DNA of 64,000 bases, taken from contig CM073591.1 in NCBI GenBank assembly GCA_037074705.1, forward strand, positions 31,476,587 through 31,540,586. The letters are read 5' to 3'. Of this stretch, positions 11,089 to 22,289 are shown in pieces (the stretch's first letter is position 1; the number at the start of each line of letters is the position of its first letter). The position numbers and the translations under genes were made by a program. A model generated the notes under the pieces. It made no database searches. It worked only from the letters and a program-made list of their open reading frames with translations, and was not told the origin of the DNA. This DNA comes from Zhengitettix transpicula (lineage: Eukaryota > Arthropoda > Insecta > Orthoptera > Tetrigidae).

Positions 11089-11215
11089 TTTCATCAGGTA
11101 GGTCGTTCTTGTGGCTCTTACGTTTATGAATCACCTGACGAAAGCAACAAGGTTTGGAGAATCGTTGTGTGGTATTTATTTTATCATTTAAGAGCACTCC
11201 GTTATTTGGCTACTT
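11089..11215. repeat. Family C fold-back, loop and right arm
   Basis: GCTTTCATCAGGT at 11089, then GAATCACCTGACGAAAGC, CAACAAGGTTTGG and CGTTGTGTGGTATTTATTTT, match the loop and right arm of the fold-backs at 26766 and 38788. The left arm is lost at the junction with the retroposon to its left. Confidence 0.65.
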
Positions 11216-11423
11216 CTCTATCTAATTGTTATACTTTTCATACAGACGTTTTATATTTCATAATTTCGACAACAAAATTGCTAACTATATTATGTCCAAA
11301 ATTATGGGCGAAACGTAGTGTTTTCCCTGCTTTCCTTTTCCTTTATTCCAATTTCAATGTGCCCAATGAGGTGAACATGTTCTGACTTATCAAAGATGGA
11401 AGGCTGTATTTCTTGAAGAAAAA

Positions 11424-11510
11424 GTTCTCGGGTTTCTTCTAGGTGAAGATGACGGCAGTGCATTTGGTCGTCGAAACGTCGCTGTTTTACACGGGTGGAA
11501 ACCCGAGAAC
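11424..11510 (+). repeat. Fold-back with hammerhead-like core
   Basis: TTCTCGGGTTTC (about 11425) pairs with GAAACCCGAGAA (about 11498). Inside lie GTGAAGA (11443-11449), a one-base gap, GACG...CGTC pairing and GAAACGTC (11473-11480). The order is that of the recurrent hairpin described in the findings, here with a long outer stem. Confidence 0.6.
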
Positions 11511-11530
11511 TTTCATGTTCTGGCTTATTA

Positions 11531-13040
11531 GCCGTTACATTTATTTATTTTTAAATGTATTATTATTACTAGTTTCTTCTCATTATTATTTTATTGACAT
11601 TATTACAGGTTTTCATTGTACGTTGAGTCTCGCTGAATTCTCGTGTCGCCAAGCAGACGCTACCGCCATTTTAATTGTTGTTTATTATTATTGTTACAAT
11701 CTTTCTGTACGTCTCAAATTAACCTTCCAAATTCCGATCCGAGACCGTAAATGTGTATTTTTATTTGATACGAACATGAAATAAATCTCAGAAAAAAAAA
11801 ATATTTTTTTTTGTGCTAACCCCTGCCAGTCACCGGACTCGGTTTCGCCTTTCGCTTGCTAATAAGCGCGCTGCCCGTTGATATTTGCTATTGTTGTGTC
11901 GCTTTGATTCAGCGCTATCGGGTCTATTATTACTTTGCTTTGAATTTCAACGGCACATCCCCGCGGGCCGGTAACGATAGAATAGACTGCAGGGCCCCCT
12001 GTCTGCCGGTTTCACAATTTATTTGTCGTGTTTTGTAGTAACAAATGCGACTGCTGCAAGTTCCAGCGCTGCATTCTTCCTCCGGTAATTATGGTAAAGA
12101 GTTCTGGACGGAATAACTAATCGCCTTAAGAAGGTCTCATTACGACTTTCTCCGCGGAGCTTCTCGGATGTTTTTTTCTTCTAACAAGTTGGTACGTATT
12201 TTAAAAAAAAGGAAAATATTGGGTGTCGACGTATTGACCTAGCTTGGATGATAATTAGAGCGTCATTTTTGAAGCACAGGTGGGGGTGAAAGTGAACTTG
12301 GGTTCTGCTACGAAGAGAAAAAAGTATTCAAGAACGAGAAAAAAGATTACGCTTTTCAAGCTGAAACGTTCTCCGTTTTTCCTACAACTTACAAAACATT
12401 TTGAACTAATTTAGATACATATTTAATCCATTAATACGTCTCTCAGTGTGATTTTGAGATTTTCAAATTGGCCTAATAAATATTTTTCTATTCTAATGAC
12501 CCACGTCCTCCTGTACCTCAGATAAATGACAGAATTGTATTCAAACCTCAACTATTATATCTGTAATTTTATATATATATTTCTCTACTTAAGGACAATT
12601 CACCTCATTTGTTTTAAAACATGTGTGTTTTCCTACACTGTAGTTGAATTAAATAATTTACGAGTTGCCAGGTTTGTTTTTCAAAAGAAACGTAGAGTGC
12701 CTACGGTGCGTAAGTAATTTGTGACACAGAGGAAACTATAAAGAATAAAATTCCAAGTAAAGTGAACGCTGAACCATACAGAGCTGTATTTTAAGTGAAA
12801 TACCAAAACAATCTGTAACTACAAGTGATGACATTTTTAATTTAATTTGTAATAATAAATAATAGGAAATAATAGAACATTGTAAGAAATTTTAAATGAT
12901 TTACTACGTAATAATACTAATAAATTAAATTTCAAAGTAAAATATACAATTTCTTGCTAGCTAATAGCTTAATATTCAATTTATGAATTCCCTTCCTAAA
13001 GCGAATATTTTGGGGAAAAAACTCTCTGTGTATTTCATAT
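11531..13040. other. Unique region with a GC-balanced island at about 11830-12180
   Basis: No repeat family is recognised. 11830-12180 is rich in CG-containing words (CGCGCTGCCCG, CCCCGCGGGCCGG) against an AT-rich background and could be conserved non-coding sequence. The frames here (11443-11784, 11856-12038, 12526-12717) have no recognisable domain. 12200-13040 is AT-rich. Confidence 0.35.
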
Positions 13041-13290
13041 ATTTTTTTATAGGGTAACAGGCTACATGAGGGTAATCCACATGGTGGAAACTCCCCTTTA
13101 ATAGCATAGGAAGGGATTTGAAAGGGGGGATGCGGAAGGGTAGAGGAAGGCAGCCAAGGGTTAACTAGGACCCAAGGGCTATGGTTTAAGGATCCTACCC
13201 GGCAATTCGCCTAAAAGTGATGCAGGGAAAACCCTAGAAAAACCTGCATCAGGTAGGTCGGGCATTTGGTACTTGTCCCACGCCCTTCCG
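13041..13290 (-). mobile_element. Family A retroposon, 3' half
   Basis: Minus-orientation copy: T-run, AGGGTAACAGGCTACATG..., ending at CACGCCCTTCCG (13290). About half of the consensus is present, from the A-tail to the GGGCGTGGGACAAG box. The abrupt end is typical of 5' truncation. Confidence 0.82.
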
Positions 13291-13564
13291 ATTAATTAAA
13301 AAGAATATTTACGTTAAATTGTTGGCAATTTCCTAGAATTTTGCGGCTGACTTTCTCAGTTTCTATAAGCAGATGTTAGGACTGAAACAAAATACTCTGC
13401 AGGTACAAATTAACGTGGCTCTGCATTTTTACTATTACTTCCACTAACTTACTAATATTTCTCACTCTCACTAATCGTCGTCAAGCTCTTTCTCTCTCAT
13501 TTTCAGGAAACCTCTCGTTGTCAAAGCCAGTAACAGGAACCACTTCTCCTAAGGCATATACCAG

Positions 13565-14055
13565 CTGCCTCCTATACGAAGGGGCTACCATTGGGTATGC
13601 CTTTTCCTCTCCGTTTTTGAACTAAGGTTCCCACAAGCCGAGGCACCTCGGCCTGTTTTGAGAGGTGTACGTTCCGGGGTCGCAGACCTTGGGCATACGG
13701 TAAGAGTTGTTCGCTATTCCCATTGGAATAGTCGGCCAGCTGCCTCCTAAACTGGTCGAGGCACGGAGAAGAGAATGCTGCGTCCCCACAGCAAACTCCT
13801 CTCCCGCTATCGGAAGGGCGTGGGACAAGTGCCCAATGGCCGATCTACCACATGCAGGTTTTTCTAGGGTTTGTCCTGCATTTCTTTTAGGCGAATGCCG
13901 GGTAGGATCCTTATACCATAGCCCCGGGGCCCTAGTTACCCTTTGCTACCTTCCTCCACCCTTCCACATCCCCCCCTTTCAAATCCCTTTCCTATGCTAT
14001 AAGAGGGGAGTTGCCACTATGTGGATTACCCTACACATAGCCTGTCTACACCCAA
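13565..14055 (+). mobile_element. Family A retroposon, subfamily with GTCTACACCC tail
   Basis: Starts near CTCCTATACGAAGGGGCTACC and runs through all central boxes. It ends CTATAAGAGGGGAGTTGCC...CATAGCCTGTCTACACCC instead of the usual CTATTAAAGG...CATGTAGCCTGTTGCCC. The same alternative tail occurs at 35765 and 40058, defining a subfamily. The frames at 13622-13828 and 13707-14078 are repeat shadows. Confidence 0.82.
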
Positions 14056-14106
14056 ACAACAACCCTCAGGGAGCTTGATTCCGCTAAGAAAAATTAAATT
14101 AAGGAG

Positions 14107-14190
14107 ACCTTTCAAATCCCTTTCCACACTATTAAAGGGGAGTTTTCACCACCTGGATTACCCTCATGTAGCCAGTTACTCTAAATAAAA
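14107..14190 (+). mobile_element. Family A retroposon, 3' end fragment
   Basis: About 84 bp: CCTTTCAAATCCCTTTCC, ATTAAAGGGGAG and CCCTCATGTAGCC...ACTCTAAATAAA. This is the ordinary (non-GTCTACACCC) tail, so it is a separate insertion from the element just upstream. Confidence 0.75.
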
Positions 14191-15930
14191 TTGACTCAAA
14201 AATATTGAAAATTATGGTTATCAAAATAGCTGAAAAGAAGTCAATCGTTCCCCTTCAATAATTAATCTCGGTTTAACTGTTGTTTCTATAACTATTCTTC
14301 TCTTTAACTGTGGAACTTTCTCGTGTTGTCAGCCGAAATTGCCTTTGTTATTCAACCAACCCTTTGGAGGGTCACCTACATTTTCCCACTCACTCTGGAG
14401 ATGCGATCAATGACCTTACCAATTATTAGGTCAATTTTGTTACACCGCTGACGTATTTTAGTGACATATTGTAGCCATATCACGCATCGCGATAAAACGC
14501 AGAAGATCCCGAGCTACTGAGACGAGCGTGAAAGTCAACTCACCCTGACACCTTCTGTATTTAGGAATGACAAGTCGTGAGTGTGTAGATTGTCCTTCAG
14601 TCTTAATCCCGACTACGGTCAACAGAAACAACACTGCCGTTGCCAAGCTTCGAACCTCAGACCTAAACTAGTCCCTTAAATGTTTCGCTCAAATTTGTTC
14701 AATACCATTTACGAAAGTATTACAGATTTTAATAATCGTATTCGCTTAGGTTAAAGGAACGTCTCTTCATCGCTTCTCATTTCCAGTCTTTTGGGTCGGG
14801 TTTAGAATCAAGGACCTCCAAATTTGTCTTTCTCTCCAGCACTCCTTTCCTTCATTCAGTATTTTTCCTACTTTTCCTCCCCTCTTCTACATGCTTTCCT
14901 TCAATGTATCAATCTACCTCTTTCTAGGCCTTCCGCGAGGTCTTTTTCCTGTTGTATTCTCAGCAAATACTCGTTTTGGAACTCTGATTTATTTCATACC
15001 TCATCATAAGTCCAAATAAATTCAGTTTCATAACCTCTATTGCGGTAAGGTCGCTTACTGAGACTCCTTGATGTGAATTTTTCATTTATTATAAACGTTA
15101 CTTTTGTACATTTAATTAAATTTATTCCAAATATTATGCCTTTCAGTCATATGCAAAGTGCGCACATTTATTTTATCATCAGGGGTGGAAATCGAACCAA
15201 CTAAAATTTAAATGGCAATTGAAATCCTTTTTTTTTAAAAAAAAAAAAAATTGTAATGGAAGCTAACCGCGGGATTTGCTCACGTACATGTGCCTCCACT
15301 TCTCTTCCTGCAGGTATTCCGGAATCTCCGTCGCCAGCCAGTTGTCGGGTTCCGCTTGGTTGTTGGGATTCGATGGTCTTCAGCCGCCAACTCGGCTCTC
15401 CGTCCGTCCCGTTACTTTTCCAGATACTTCCTCTTGCCGTCCTCTCAGCGACTGTCCTCTCATGACATCTGGGATGACCATCCCTTCAGTTTCTCCCCGC
15501 CGCGTCAAGACAAAAATAACGGTGCCTTCTGCTACCTTTCGTATAGCATTGTTTACGCGAGCAAATTCTTTTCTGTTTCTATATGCTGGTGTTAAGCCAA
15601 ATCATGAAAGAGGGAACGATGACACCACACTATTCTGTTTTCTACCTTCATGAACCCCTTTTTATGTCTGATTTCCTCATTTCTAATCTCCGTGACTTTT
15701 CTATTATTCCTCTCACAGGAACTTCATTTCGGCTGCTGGAGTTTTGGTTTGTTGTTGTCCATGTCAATATCGGTACATACTACAATGAGTATACGACCCT
15801 TTTTCATTCTTCTGACTCTTCCTTATTCCACACCTGGTGTCTCACACAACTCGGAACGTCTCTATTGCACCCAAGTGTTTTTATTTTTATTTTTATTAAA
15901 GTTAACTTTTAGTCCGGAGACTTTAAAGTT
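14191..15930. other. Unique region, no gene recognised
   Basis: 15250-15600 is moderately GC-rich and open in three overlapping plus-strand frames (15256-15465, 15276-15653, 15290-15595). None shows a domain. Being open in all frames suggests composition rather than coding. A T9/A13 run lies at about 15230-15250. The rest is AT-rich. Confidence 0.35.
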
Positions 15931-15934
15931 GTGA

Positions 15935-17655
15935 TAATAATAATAATAACAGTATTTACAATTGTGAAAATTAACAAATAACGAGGTATTTACAATTTAT
16001 AAATATTTCACATGTAAACTTGTGGTCTTGGATGTGACCCTTGTCAATCCAAGTTAGAGACGAGAGAAGCAGATTAACTTGTTTAATAACATATAACAAG
16101 CATGATGTTAGCGATCAATCTGGTCATTGGGGAAACTACATGTTTGAAACGTTATGGATGTTATGGGGCAGATGGGAAGAGCGGATATTATAGGGAGTAT
16201 GGGGGGTAGTGCCAGTTGGTAGGAGGGCTAGAGTTAGGTAATTCCAGAGTGATTTAGGGGGAGGATGATGTCAATTGGGAGTTTACGTTTTAGTCTGCGA
16301 TTTTGTGAAGGAGGGGGTGGGTTACTGTAGAATAGCTCAATGGTGGGATTTGGATGGTTGATGGAGATATTTATTGGGGACTTGGTAGATTTATGAATTA
16401 TGGCGAGGATTAGGCGAATTTCAAGGTCTTTGTGGATAACTGAGTTGCGAAGGTACCAAGGGGAATTTGATATTAAACGGAGAATTTTGTTTTGTTTGGT
16501 TTGTATTTTGTTGGAGTGGGAATAGGCAGTGCATCCCCATATGGCACATGAGTACGACCATATGGGGCGGATTAGGGATAGATAGAGGAGTCATTTGGTG
16601 CTAAGGGATATGGGAGATTTTCTGCTGATAAGAGGGAAGAGTTGTTTTATTTTGTTGCTGATTCTGGAGGTAATGGGGGCTATGTGAGGTTTCCATGATA
16701 ATTTGGAATCAAGGATAACACCTAGGTATGGTGTAGTTTGTTGGATAGGTATTTTGGTGCCATTGAGAAAGGAGTGGTTGAGGGAATGTTTGGTTTTAAG
16801 GGTGAAGGGAATGATTGTGGATTTGGTAGGGTTCATTTTGATTCTCCATTTTTTAGCCCAGCTTTCAATATCATTGAGGGCGATTTGTAGTTTTTTGGAG
16901 CCCGAGTCTAGAGAGGATGTTTGAAGGAGTATGGCAAGGTCATCTGCAAACAGTACTGTTTTAGTAGATAGGTTTTGAGGTATGTCGTGAAAATAGAGGT
17001 TGAAGAGGAAAGGGCCCTAGGATGCTGCCTTGGAGGACGCCGGAAGAAATAGGGTAGGAATTTGAAATGGTATTGTTAAATTTGACAGAGAAGGAGCGGT
17101 TAGTAATTAGTAAGGATTCTGAAAAGGGAATCATTAAGTGGGTCTTTGATTTTGGAAAGTAGTGATTGGTGGTGTACTTTATCAAAAGCTTTTTCTGCAT
17201 CTAGAAATGCACCAATGCACGAGTTATTGGTGTCGAAGGAATTGTTGATGTAGGATGTCACTGAGTAGAGTTGATGGGTGCAAGAGTGTTTGGGCCTAAA
17301 GCCGTATTGGACAGAAGGAATGAAGTGGGTTAATTCTTTCCTAAGGAGGGGAAGAAGTCGTTTTTCGAACATTTTGGATAGAGAGGGGAGGAGACTGATA
17401 GGTCTATAACTATTGGGACAGGATTTGGGTTTGTTTGGCTTTGGTATCACTATTATAGCACCCAAGTGTAAGAGCGCTGAATTTAAATCATTTAACTTTT
17501 GTCTCCAGAACTTTTCGGGGCGATTTTTTTCTTTTTTAAAAAAAGAACGGACAACCACAATGGCAGGCCAGTATGCTGAATGCTCCTTCGTGTAATTTGG
17601 TTGCATTAGCAGTTCCTGCAGTATCAGAGGCTGGTTTGTCATGCCTGGCGCCAAC
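15935..17655 (-). pseudogene. Jockey-like LINE reverse transcriptase, 5'-truncated
   Basis: Seen on the minus strand: SYRPISLLPSLSKMFEKRLL; then GFRPKHS and LDAEKAFDKV (motif A, first catalytic Asp); GVLQGSILGPF (motif B); LFADDLAILL (motif C, catalytic Asp pair, 16934-16951); YLGVILDSKLSW; and a C-terminal IWSYSCAIWGCTAYSHS thumb-type segment. The frame closes at a TAA at 16234. Three lesions break it: a frameshift near 17105, a one-base insertion near 17009 (just after GP of motif B) and an in-frame TGA at 16591-16593. Endonuclease and ORF1 are absent (5' truncation near 17.6 kb). The 3' UTR ends in a trinucleotide (TTA)n tract (15937-15950). The family matches Jockey-superfamily non-LTR elements; the exact clade is inferred. 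Confidence 0.9.
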
Positions 17656-18303
17656 GTCCACCGCGTATCTCTGACTGTGGAGTTGAATTACGACAACTCA
17701 ACCTGCATATTTTTCTCATCAAAATTTATTACAGGCCGTGAAGTCTCTTCTGAAGTACTCTCCGTTAGTGTAATTTGTCAGCGGAGGCGTTGGCAGACAA
17801 TGGCAGCTCCAGCCTTTGGTGACCGCGTTCTTTTGTACCTCGGACTCTGAATGGGATGGACCGAACGCGTCTCTGGTCCTCGCCCTGTAATTTCAGACTG
17901 CTGCTAACCGGGTTATCTTTTCATTGCTCGTTTCTTCTACTGGAGGCATCTTCCACTAGCGAGTCTCTTCAATAGTCCTTTGATCTTACATATACGAATA
18001 TTTCAACACTACAAACATATTCCATATTTTCCTACCGCTATCATCATTATATACATACACATGCACATGTGTTTATAAAAATAGATTGGGTGAAATAAAT
18101 GACAAACTGACTTCTCAGACGAAAATTATCTTTTTAAAACTCAAATAGTTCGTTGTATTTTACACTAATATTTTATAATTTCAGATAATAATAAAACTAA
18201 TGAGTTTGTTTATTCTGCCCACATGCGACTTCTATCTAGAAAAATTATTGAGGTTCTACAATAAAGGGTTGAATTCTATTTATTTTGTTTAATAATGTAA
18301 ATG

Positions 18304-18307
<4 letters not shown>
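17656..18307. other. Unique DNA, nothing recognised
   Basis: 17640-17970 is moderately GC-rich with an unconvincing 69-codon frame (17641-17850). The remainder is AT-rich. Confidence 0.35.

Positions 18308-18343
<36 letters not shown>
18308..18343. repeat. (TA)n microsatellite
   Basis: About 17 TA units. Unlike several other TA tracts in the window, it has no LTR terminus next to it. Confidence 0.95.
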
Positions 18344-18345
<2 letters not shown>

Positions 18346-18540
18346 ATTCCATTTGGGTTCTGTGCGTGTGTAGTTCACTGTGAAAAAGCAGGTAAAACCT
18401 CAAATCGAGATATTTCTGTTTCTAGGGCCTCAGCTAGTCCACGGCTACGTTCTCTGGCTTTGAATTTATTTTTTCCCTGAAGGTGAACAGAGTTTTCCTC
18501 GCTGTTTTAAACGTTGGAATATTTTCTACTTTTAATAAAT

Positions 18541-18660
18541 AAATAAGCAATGTAGCTAACAAGTCAGGAAAAAAACATTAATAAATTAAGCCAAAAATTA
18601 TTGTGGATAGAACGTTTCGTCCATAATTTTTGGTCGTCTTCAGGTAATCACGTAAAATAC
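18541..18660 (-). repeat. Fold-back arm with hammerhead-like hairpin
   Basis: The arm reads AACAAGTCAGG...AATTAAGCCAAAAATTATTG, then AACGTTTC (18611-18618) and TCTTCAGGT (18637-18645). On the minus strand this gives CTGAAGA, one base, an imperfect hairpin, then GAAACGTT. The ATTATGGACGAAACG segment is itself nearly palindromic with the preceding bases. The opposite arm is not found. Confidence 0.5.
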
Positions 18661-19260
18661 CGTTTTTAATTTAGAGCCATGCAATGCATCTAAATCTATT
18701 TATTAAAAGACACATTTCATATTAGAGGACGACTGTTACTCGTAAACCGTAAGAGATAGAGGGCTAAAACACCAGATTCGTGTTCAGCAATGACGCTTCC
18801 TTAAGAAAAGTCACTTAAATTTTTTGAAACGTTGTTATTCAACAAACCATTGGCCCGGGCTGAGGCCCAAGAATTTTATCTTCTACATTTCATATAATAT
18901 GAAATACTTTCTTCTACTCTTTACGCAGTCGTTCGGCTTACATCACTCCTCGCCCTGGTTCATTTCCTCGTTTTCGGTGAAACCGTATTTGATTTACACC
19001 TCTCTTATTGATATACTCTCTGCTGTTTCGCCCACTGTCGTCTTGGTTGTTTTCCTATTGCTGACTTTTTCGTTTCGTCAATCAGTCAACGGAATATCCA
19101 ATTAACACTTATAACAATTCATTTATTTCAGTATTTTTAATACAATCATTAAGGAATCTGTGAACGGCAGGTTGATTATAACTGAAAGAAAAAACCAACG
19201 CTTTACTTGCCGGGAATTTACGAGAATGTCCTTGGTCTCATAAAGACTATGGTAGGTGTT
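18661..19260. other. Unique DNA, nothing recognised
   Basis: Mixed composition. The hydrophobic 93-codon frame at 18824-19105 has no known domain and no supporting signals. The last bases (19244-19260) form the left imperfect TSD of the next retroposon. Confidence 0.35.
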
Positions 19261-19788
19261 TTTTTTTAGGACAACAGGCTACATGAGGGTAATCCACGTT
19301 GGGCAACTCCCCTTTAATAGCATAGGAAGGGATTTGAAAGGGGGGATGCGGAAGGGTAGTGGAAGGTAGCCAAGGGTTAACTAGGGCCCCCGGGCTATAT
19401 TTTAAGGATCCTACCCAGCATTCGCCTAAAGGAATGCAGGGAAAACCTTAGAAAAACCTGCATCGGGTAGGTCGGGCATTGGGTACTTGTCCCACGCCCT
19501 TCCGATACCGGGAGAGGAGTTTGCTGTGGGGACGCAGCATTCCCTTCTCCGTTCCTCGACCAGTTTAGGAGGCAGCTGGCCGACTATTCCAATGGGAATA
19601 GCGAACAACTCTTACCGTATGCCCAAGGTCTGCGACCCCGGAACATACACCTCTCAAAACTGGCCTAGGTGCCTCGGCTTGTGGGAACCTTAGTTCAAAA
19701 ACGGAGAGAAAAAGGCATACCCTAAGGTAGCCCCTTCGTATCTCTCCTAAAAGGTTCTGTCTGCGAAGGAACATCTCTCGCAGGTAAT
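19261..19788 (-). mobile_element. Family A retroposon, near full length
   Basis: Minus-orientation copy, with its poly-A read as T's at 19261 and its 5' hairpin remnant CTGCGAAGG...CTCGCAG near 19760-19783. The flanks carry related sequence, AGACTATGGTAGGTGTT (19244-19260) and AGACTGCTAGGTGTT (19789-19803), an imperfect TSD of about 15 bp. It lies head-to-head with the next copy, 48 bp away, so the pair can form a large hairpin. Confidence 0.85.
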
Positions 19789-19836
19789 AGACTGCTAGGT
19801 GTTATTTATTGAGAATTTAAGTACATAAAAGTGTAA

Positions 19837-20359
19837 AAGAGAGCTCTGGCGGGGGCTACCTATGGGGATGCCCTCACATCTCTCTGGTTTTTTTTTTTTT
19901 TTTTTTTGAACTAAGGTTCCCACATGCCGAGGCACCTGGGTCTGTTTTGAGAGGTGTATGTTCCGGGGTCGCAGACCTTGGGCATACGGCAAGAGTTGTC
20001 CGCTATTCCTATTGGAATAGTCGGCCAGCTGCCTCCTAAACTGGTCGAGGCACGGAGAAGGGGATGCTGCGTCCCCACAGCAAACTCCTCTCCCGCTATC
20101 GGAAGGGCGTGGGACAAGCACCCAATGCCCGACCTACCCGATGCAGGTTTTTCTAGGGTTTTCCCTGCATTTCTTTAGGCGAATGCCGGTAGGATCCTTA
20201 AACCATAGCCCGGGGGCCCTAGTCAACCCTTGGCTATCTTCCTCTACCCTTCCGCATCCCCCCTTTCTAATCCCTTCCTATGCTATTAAAGGGGAGTTGC
20301 CCAATGTGGATCACCCTCATGTAGCCTGTTGCCCTAAAAAAAAAAAAAAAAAAAAAAAA
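19837..20359 (+). mobile_element. Family A retroposon with perfect 12-bp TSD
   Basis: Seen: a perfect direct repeat, ATAAAAGTGTAA, at 19825-19836 and 20360-20371 brackets a 523-bp unit ending in about 24 A's. The 5' start is the GAGAGCTCTGGCGGGGGC module with CACATCTCTCTGG and an expanded internal T22 run before GAACTAAGG. It belongs to the same 5' subtype as 8200-8739. The long uninterrupted A-tail and T-run suggest it is among the youngest copies here. Confidence 0.9.
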
Positions 20360-20371
20360 ATAAAAGTGTAA

Positions 20372-21084
20372 CACGACAACGTTGAGAGAATACCAAGAAT
20401 ACGTAGTAACGAAGATCTTTATGAATTTCTGATTGGTGCTTGCTAAAATACAACTAATCTAAATTTGATATCGATAATCTGATAATTATCATTAAATAAA
20501 TAGGAAAATATTTGTATTAATCTTCAAAAACAATAAATCATTACAATACGACGTTACTTATACAAATTAGGGGACTTCAACAGGTAATGCACTTAAATAA
20601 GCAAAATTTATGCAATAAATTAGAAATGTAAAATTGGCAGAAACATATTTTATATTTTTTTCAAATTTACAGATTGACTTTTTCCTATGTTTTTGCCAAT
20701 TTACATTTATTTATTTGTTACGGGCTTAATGCACGAAGAAAATCGCAACACAAAATTATATACCGTATATTAAAACGAAATTACATTTACAATACCTTAA
20801 AAAAAATTATTTAATCAAACGTAATTCAAAATATTATTTTTAAACAAAATTTACACTTCATAAAAATATAAATAAAATAAATAATGATCCAAAAGATTAA
20901 TCAATTTGACATTCTCATTACGATAACGTTTGAAGAATAATTTGCTCTATAATCCTTTACCACATATATTTCAAAGTAGAGGTTCTACAAGATACTCTAA
21001 AATTCAATTTACCAAGTAAATCAAACACATCAATTTAACTTAAAAATAAATTTCAACTATTGAGGGTAACATTCAAATTTTTTA
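20372..21084. other. Very AT-rich DNA, nothing recognised
   Basis: No open frame, repeat family or composition change of note. Confidence 0.45.
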
Positions 21085-21185
21085 TTTATTGTATAAATTT
21101 TGTTTATTTCGGTATATAACCTGATGACGTTCCAAAACTGTGGACGAAACGTCGTTTTAGCTGATTAATACATTTTTCTGACAAA
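21085..21185 (+). repeat. Fold-back arm with best hammerhead-like core
   Basis: CTGATGA (21121-21127), one unpaired C, GTTCC...TGGAC pairing, GAAAC (21146-21150) and GTC (21151-21153). AAC just before the core can pair with GTT just after it, and further bases continue the helix after one mismatch. The strand order is that of a type I hammerhead, but the extra base before stem II is non-canonical. Confidence 0.55.
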
Positions 21186-21221
21186 TTTGCAGTTTTTCTG
21201 TTTATTTATTAAATTTAACGC

Positions 21222-21509
21222 TATGGGTGCTGCCATACAACGCCGAAAGGGATTGAAATTATACACAATAAATATCGGGAGAAGCACTACCAATATCATT
21301 TATCCCGAAAAATATTTATCCCACGTCAATATCGGCCGTTTGAGAATGTTTGAAAATTTCCACCCCCACCGTGCGGATGGTAGTTGTGTATTACCTCCAC
21401 AGTGTTCGTTTCTGGTTCGAAAGGAACATGTTCACGAAATTTGGTGTAGATTTTTATGCGGAATATACACACATACACACACACACACAACACTATTATA
21501 TTTATTAGA
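21222..21509 (-). mobile_element. Helitron 5' end fragment (D5/D6-like family)
   Basis: CCGAAAGGGATTGAAATTATACAC and the GTTCGTTTCTGGTTCGAAAGG box match the internal modules of 42431-43636. The right end, read on the minus strand, starts TCTAATAAATATAATAG after an A, the Helitron TC start. The 3' CTAG end is missing. A short (CA)n lies just inside, as in the related copies. Confidence 0.65.
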
Positions 21510-22289
21510 TAGGTATGAAAACTTTTAAATCTATGATATATTTTATGATATTTAAATCTCTAATAGTTAATTTTTTACTAGTGCGTATTGAATTATTTTA
21601 GGGTACTGTAAATATTATATTATACCCTTATAGGTAAAGAATTATTATTTTTGTTATTATTACTATATAGTTTTTTTTACTTATCTTGAACAGGGTAATG
21701 TGTAACCCCAAATTTATGTTAACTTCTAATTATTTATAATTGTACAGCCAATAATTTTATGTAATGACGTATCGTATTTCCTCATACGGGGACAAATGTA
21801 ATAAATTAAATCAAATGAATTATGATATTTTAATGTTTACCAACATCGCGGATTGTGTTTTAGATTTTCAGGATTCGTTCATCCTTACCGAAGCTTCTGG
21901 GCGTGAACAATGGAACATTCTAAGTAATTCACTGAAAAAATAAAAATCATTTCTGAATATAATTTAGTATGACTGATTATTATACTAGTACTTTTTTTTG
22001 TAATATAAAACCAAACAGATTTTTTAATCAGGCTCTACAGTGTTGACTAGTTGTAATCGTTCATAATTTAAATTCTTGTTTTTAGATGACAATTCGGCTG
22101 AAAGCTCAATGCAATATTAATTTTGTCAACAACACACTTAAAACGAATAAAAATTCCTCAAACCTTTGATGTTTCTATTTTTACAAACACAAGTTATCGT
22201 ATAAAAAAAATACAGGAGATTTCAGTATTTCAACCGTAGTCATCTGAAAGATAACGTAACATCAATCAGCGTATTATCGAATTATATAT

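Noticed and set aside
13622..13828. Recurrent 60-70 residue frame (GGSWPTIPMGIA... on minus; MFAIPIGIVGQLPPKL... on the other strand) seen at 894, 8823, 13622, 19487, 19911, 57521 and 60263
   Set aside because: It lies within family A retroposons and is broken or shifted in other copies. It recurs because the repeat recurs, not because a protein is conserved.
14600..14760. GGTTCGAAGC on the minus strand, resembling a tRNA B box
   Set aside because: No A box at a suitable distance, no cloverleaf pairing, and no poly-T terminator in place.
21121..21153. Calling these hairpins outright hammerhead ribozymes
   Set aside because: Every copy has an extra base between CTGANGA and stem II, and stem III is reduced to ACGT, so catalysis cannot be asserted from sequence alone. 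Reported as a hypothesis instead.
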